DNA from: Flavobacteriia bacterium
GTDB lineage: Bacteria; Bacteroidota; Bacteroidia; Flavobacteriales_D; Crocinitomicaceae
Assembly: GCA_947490145.1 (NCBI GenBank)
Contig: CANLGD010000027.1
Coordinates: 1-33,441, forward strand
Direction: 5' to 3'
Length of the DNA: 33,441 nt
Shown here in pieces: positions 33,105 through 33,441 of this stretch (within the stretch, counting starts at the first letter, position 1; each line of letters starts with the position of its first letter). The position numbers and the translations under genes are program-made. The notes beneath the pieces were generated by a model. It worked only from the letters and a program-made list of their open reading frames with translations. It was not told where the DNA came from and made no database searches.

Positions 33105-33353
33105 ATGTTTTATGCATATGTTCTTCTGTCGTTAAAAAATGGAATTCTTTATAAAGGTTCAACTGAAAACATTGATAAAAGAGTGGAAGAACATAATTCA
33201 GGAGTTTCAAAATATACTTCGAAGCATTTACCTTGGAAACTTTTACATTTTGAAGAATTTGAAACTAGATCTGAAGCTTTGATGAAAGAAAAATGGTTTA
33301 AAACAGGAGTTGGAAGAGCTTGGGTAAAAGAAAATTTTTTAAAAGAAAATTAA
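33105..33353 (+). CDS. Small GIY-YIG domain protein
   Basis: 82 residues, a single GIY-YIG domain: FYAYVLLSLKNGILYKGSTE (first Tyr and the KGST form of the YIG motif), the basic helix NIDKRVEEHNSGVSKYTSKH, and EALMKEKWFKTGVGRAWV with the catalytic-type Glu. Such stand-alone proteins of the UPF0213/YhbQ-like type are common beside tRNA genes in Flavobacteria; their role is unclear (DNA repair or horizontally moving selfish nuclease). It lies 53 bp after the tRNA with no clear promoter of its own. Confidence 0.85.
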   Translation: MFYAYVLLSLKNGILYKGSTENIDKRVEEHNSGVSKYTSKHLPWKLLHFEEFETRSEALMKEKWFKTGVGRAWVKENFLKEN

Positions 33354-33358
33354 AAGTC

Positions 33359-33441
33359 ATGGAACAAAAATCAATAATTAAATCTTTTTCAAATCTTTCA
33401 CCTATTTTTAAACTTTTAGGCGAAAACAAATCTTGGACAAG
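33359..33441 (+). CDS. N-terminal fragment of an unidentified protein (cut by right window edge)
   Basis: The ATG at 33359, 5 bp after the GIY-YIG stop, opens 27 codons to the window end (MEQKSIIKSFSNLSPIFKLL, then GENKSWT). It faintly resembles the start of flavobacterial acyl-CoA reductase (LuxC-like) proteins, but the fragment is too short to decide. Confidence 0.45.
   Translation, partial: MEQKSIIKSFSNLSPIFKLLGENKSWT

Overview
The window is AT-rich DNA from a member of the Bacteroidota, most likely Flavobacteriia and Flavobacterium-like. Evidence for this: promoters of the TAnnTTTG (-7) type, several with a TTG/TTTG element 19-21 nt upstream; a secreted protein with a type IX secretion C-terminal domain; a BT_3928-type DoxX membrane protein; and the housekeeping set folP / DUF1599 / DoxX / tpiA / prmA / clpS. 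Roughly the left 20 kb is accessory DNA and the right 13 kb is core chromosome.

Accessory half. (1) 1-1338: an IS3-family element running off the left edge, abutting the 5' end of a frameshifted IS982-family element. (2) 1398-5274, minus strand: an ADP-ribosylglycohydrolase operon with three unrecognised partners, and a separate N-formylglutamate amidohydrolase gene. Each is preceded by a copy of the same ~135-nt structured leader that starts at its promoter; this looks like an unassigned cis-regulatory RNA. (3) 5543-10396, plus strand: a compact three-gene operon encoding a TPR/HExxH protein, a MazG-like nucleotide pyrophosphohydrolase with an extra N-terminal domain, and a GIY-YIG/DUF2075-helicase/S24-like fusion. 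It has a consensus promoter with a palindromic operator, and a G10 homopolymer inside the first gene that could switch it on and off. This is the best candidate for an undescribed (probably anti-phage) system. (4) 10488-12559: a GC-rich island with no convincing gene, plus small genes and terminators. (5) 12561-15165: a delta-60-repeat T9SS cargo protein and an NmrA-like reductase. (6) 15321-17462, minus strand: a four-gene cassette of small membrane and repetitive proteins, ending in a strong terminator. In-frame palindromic mini-insertions are visible in one of its genes. (7) 17881-19894: an AbiE toxin-antitoxin pair with its own operator, then a small orphan gene.

Core half. A probable small RNA (19986-20178, possibly 6S-like) ends in a bidirectional terminator shared with folP. 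folP diverges from a plus-strand block: DUF1599, DoxX protein, tpiA, prmA, plsY, a 2159-residue TPR/PD40/coiled-coil/SPOR envelope protein, clpS, a tRNA-Arg(ACG) with a rearranged fragment of itself just upstream, a small GIY-YIG gene, and the first codons of another gene cut by the window edge.

All calls come from reading the sequence and recalling family motifs; no database search was run.
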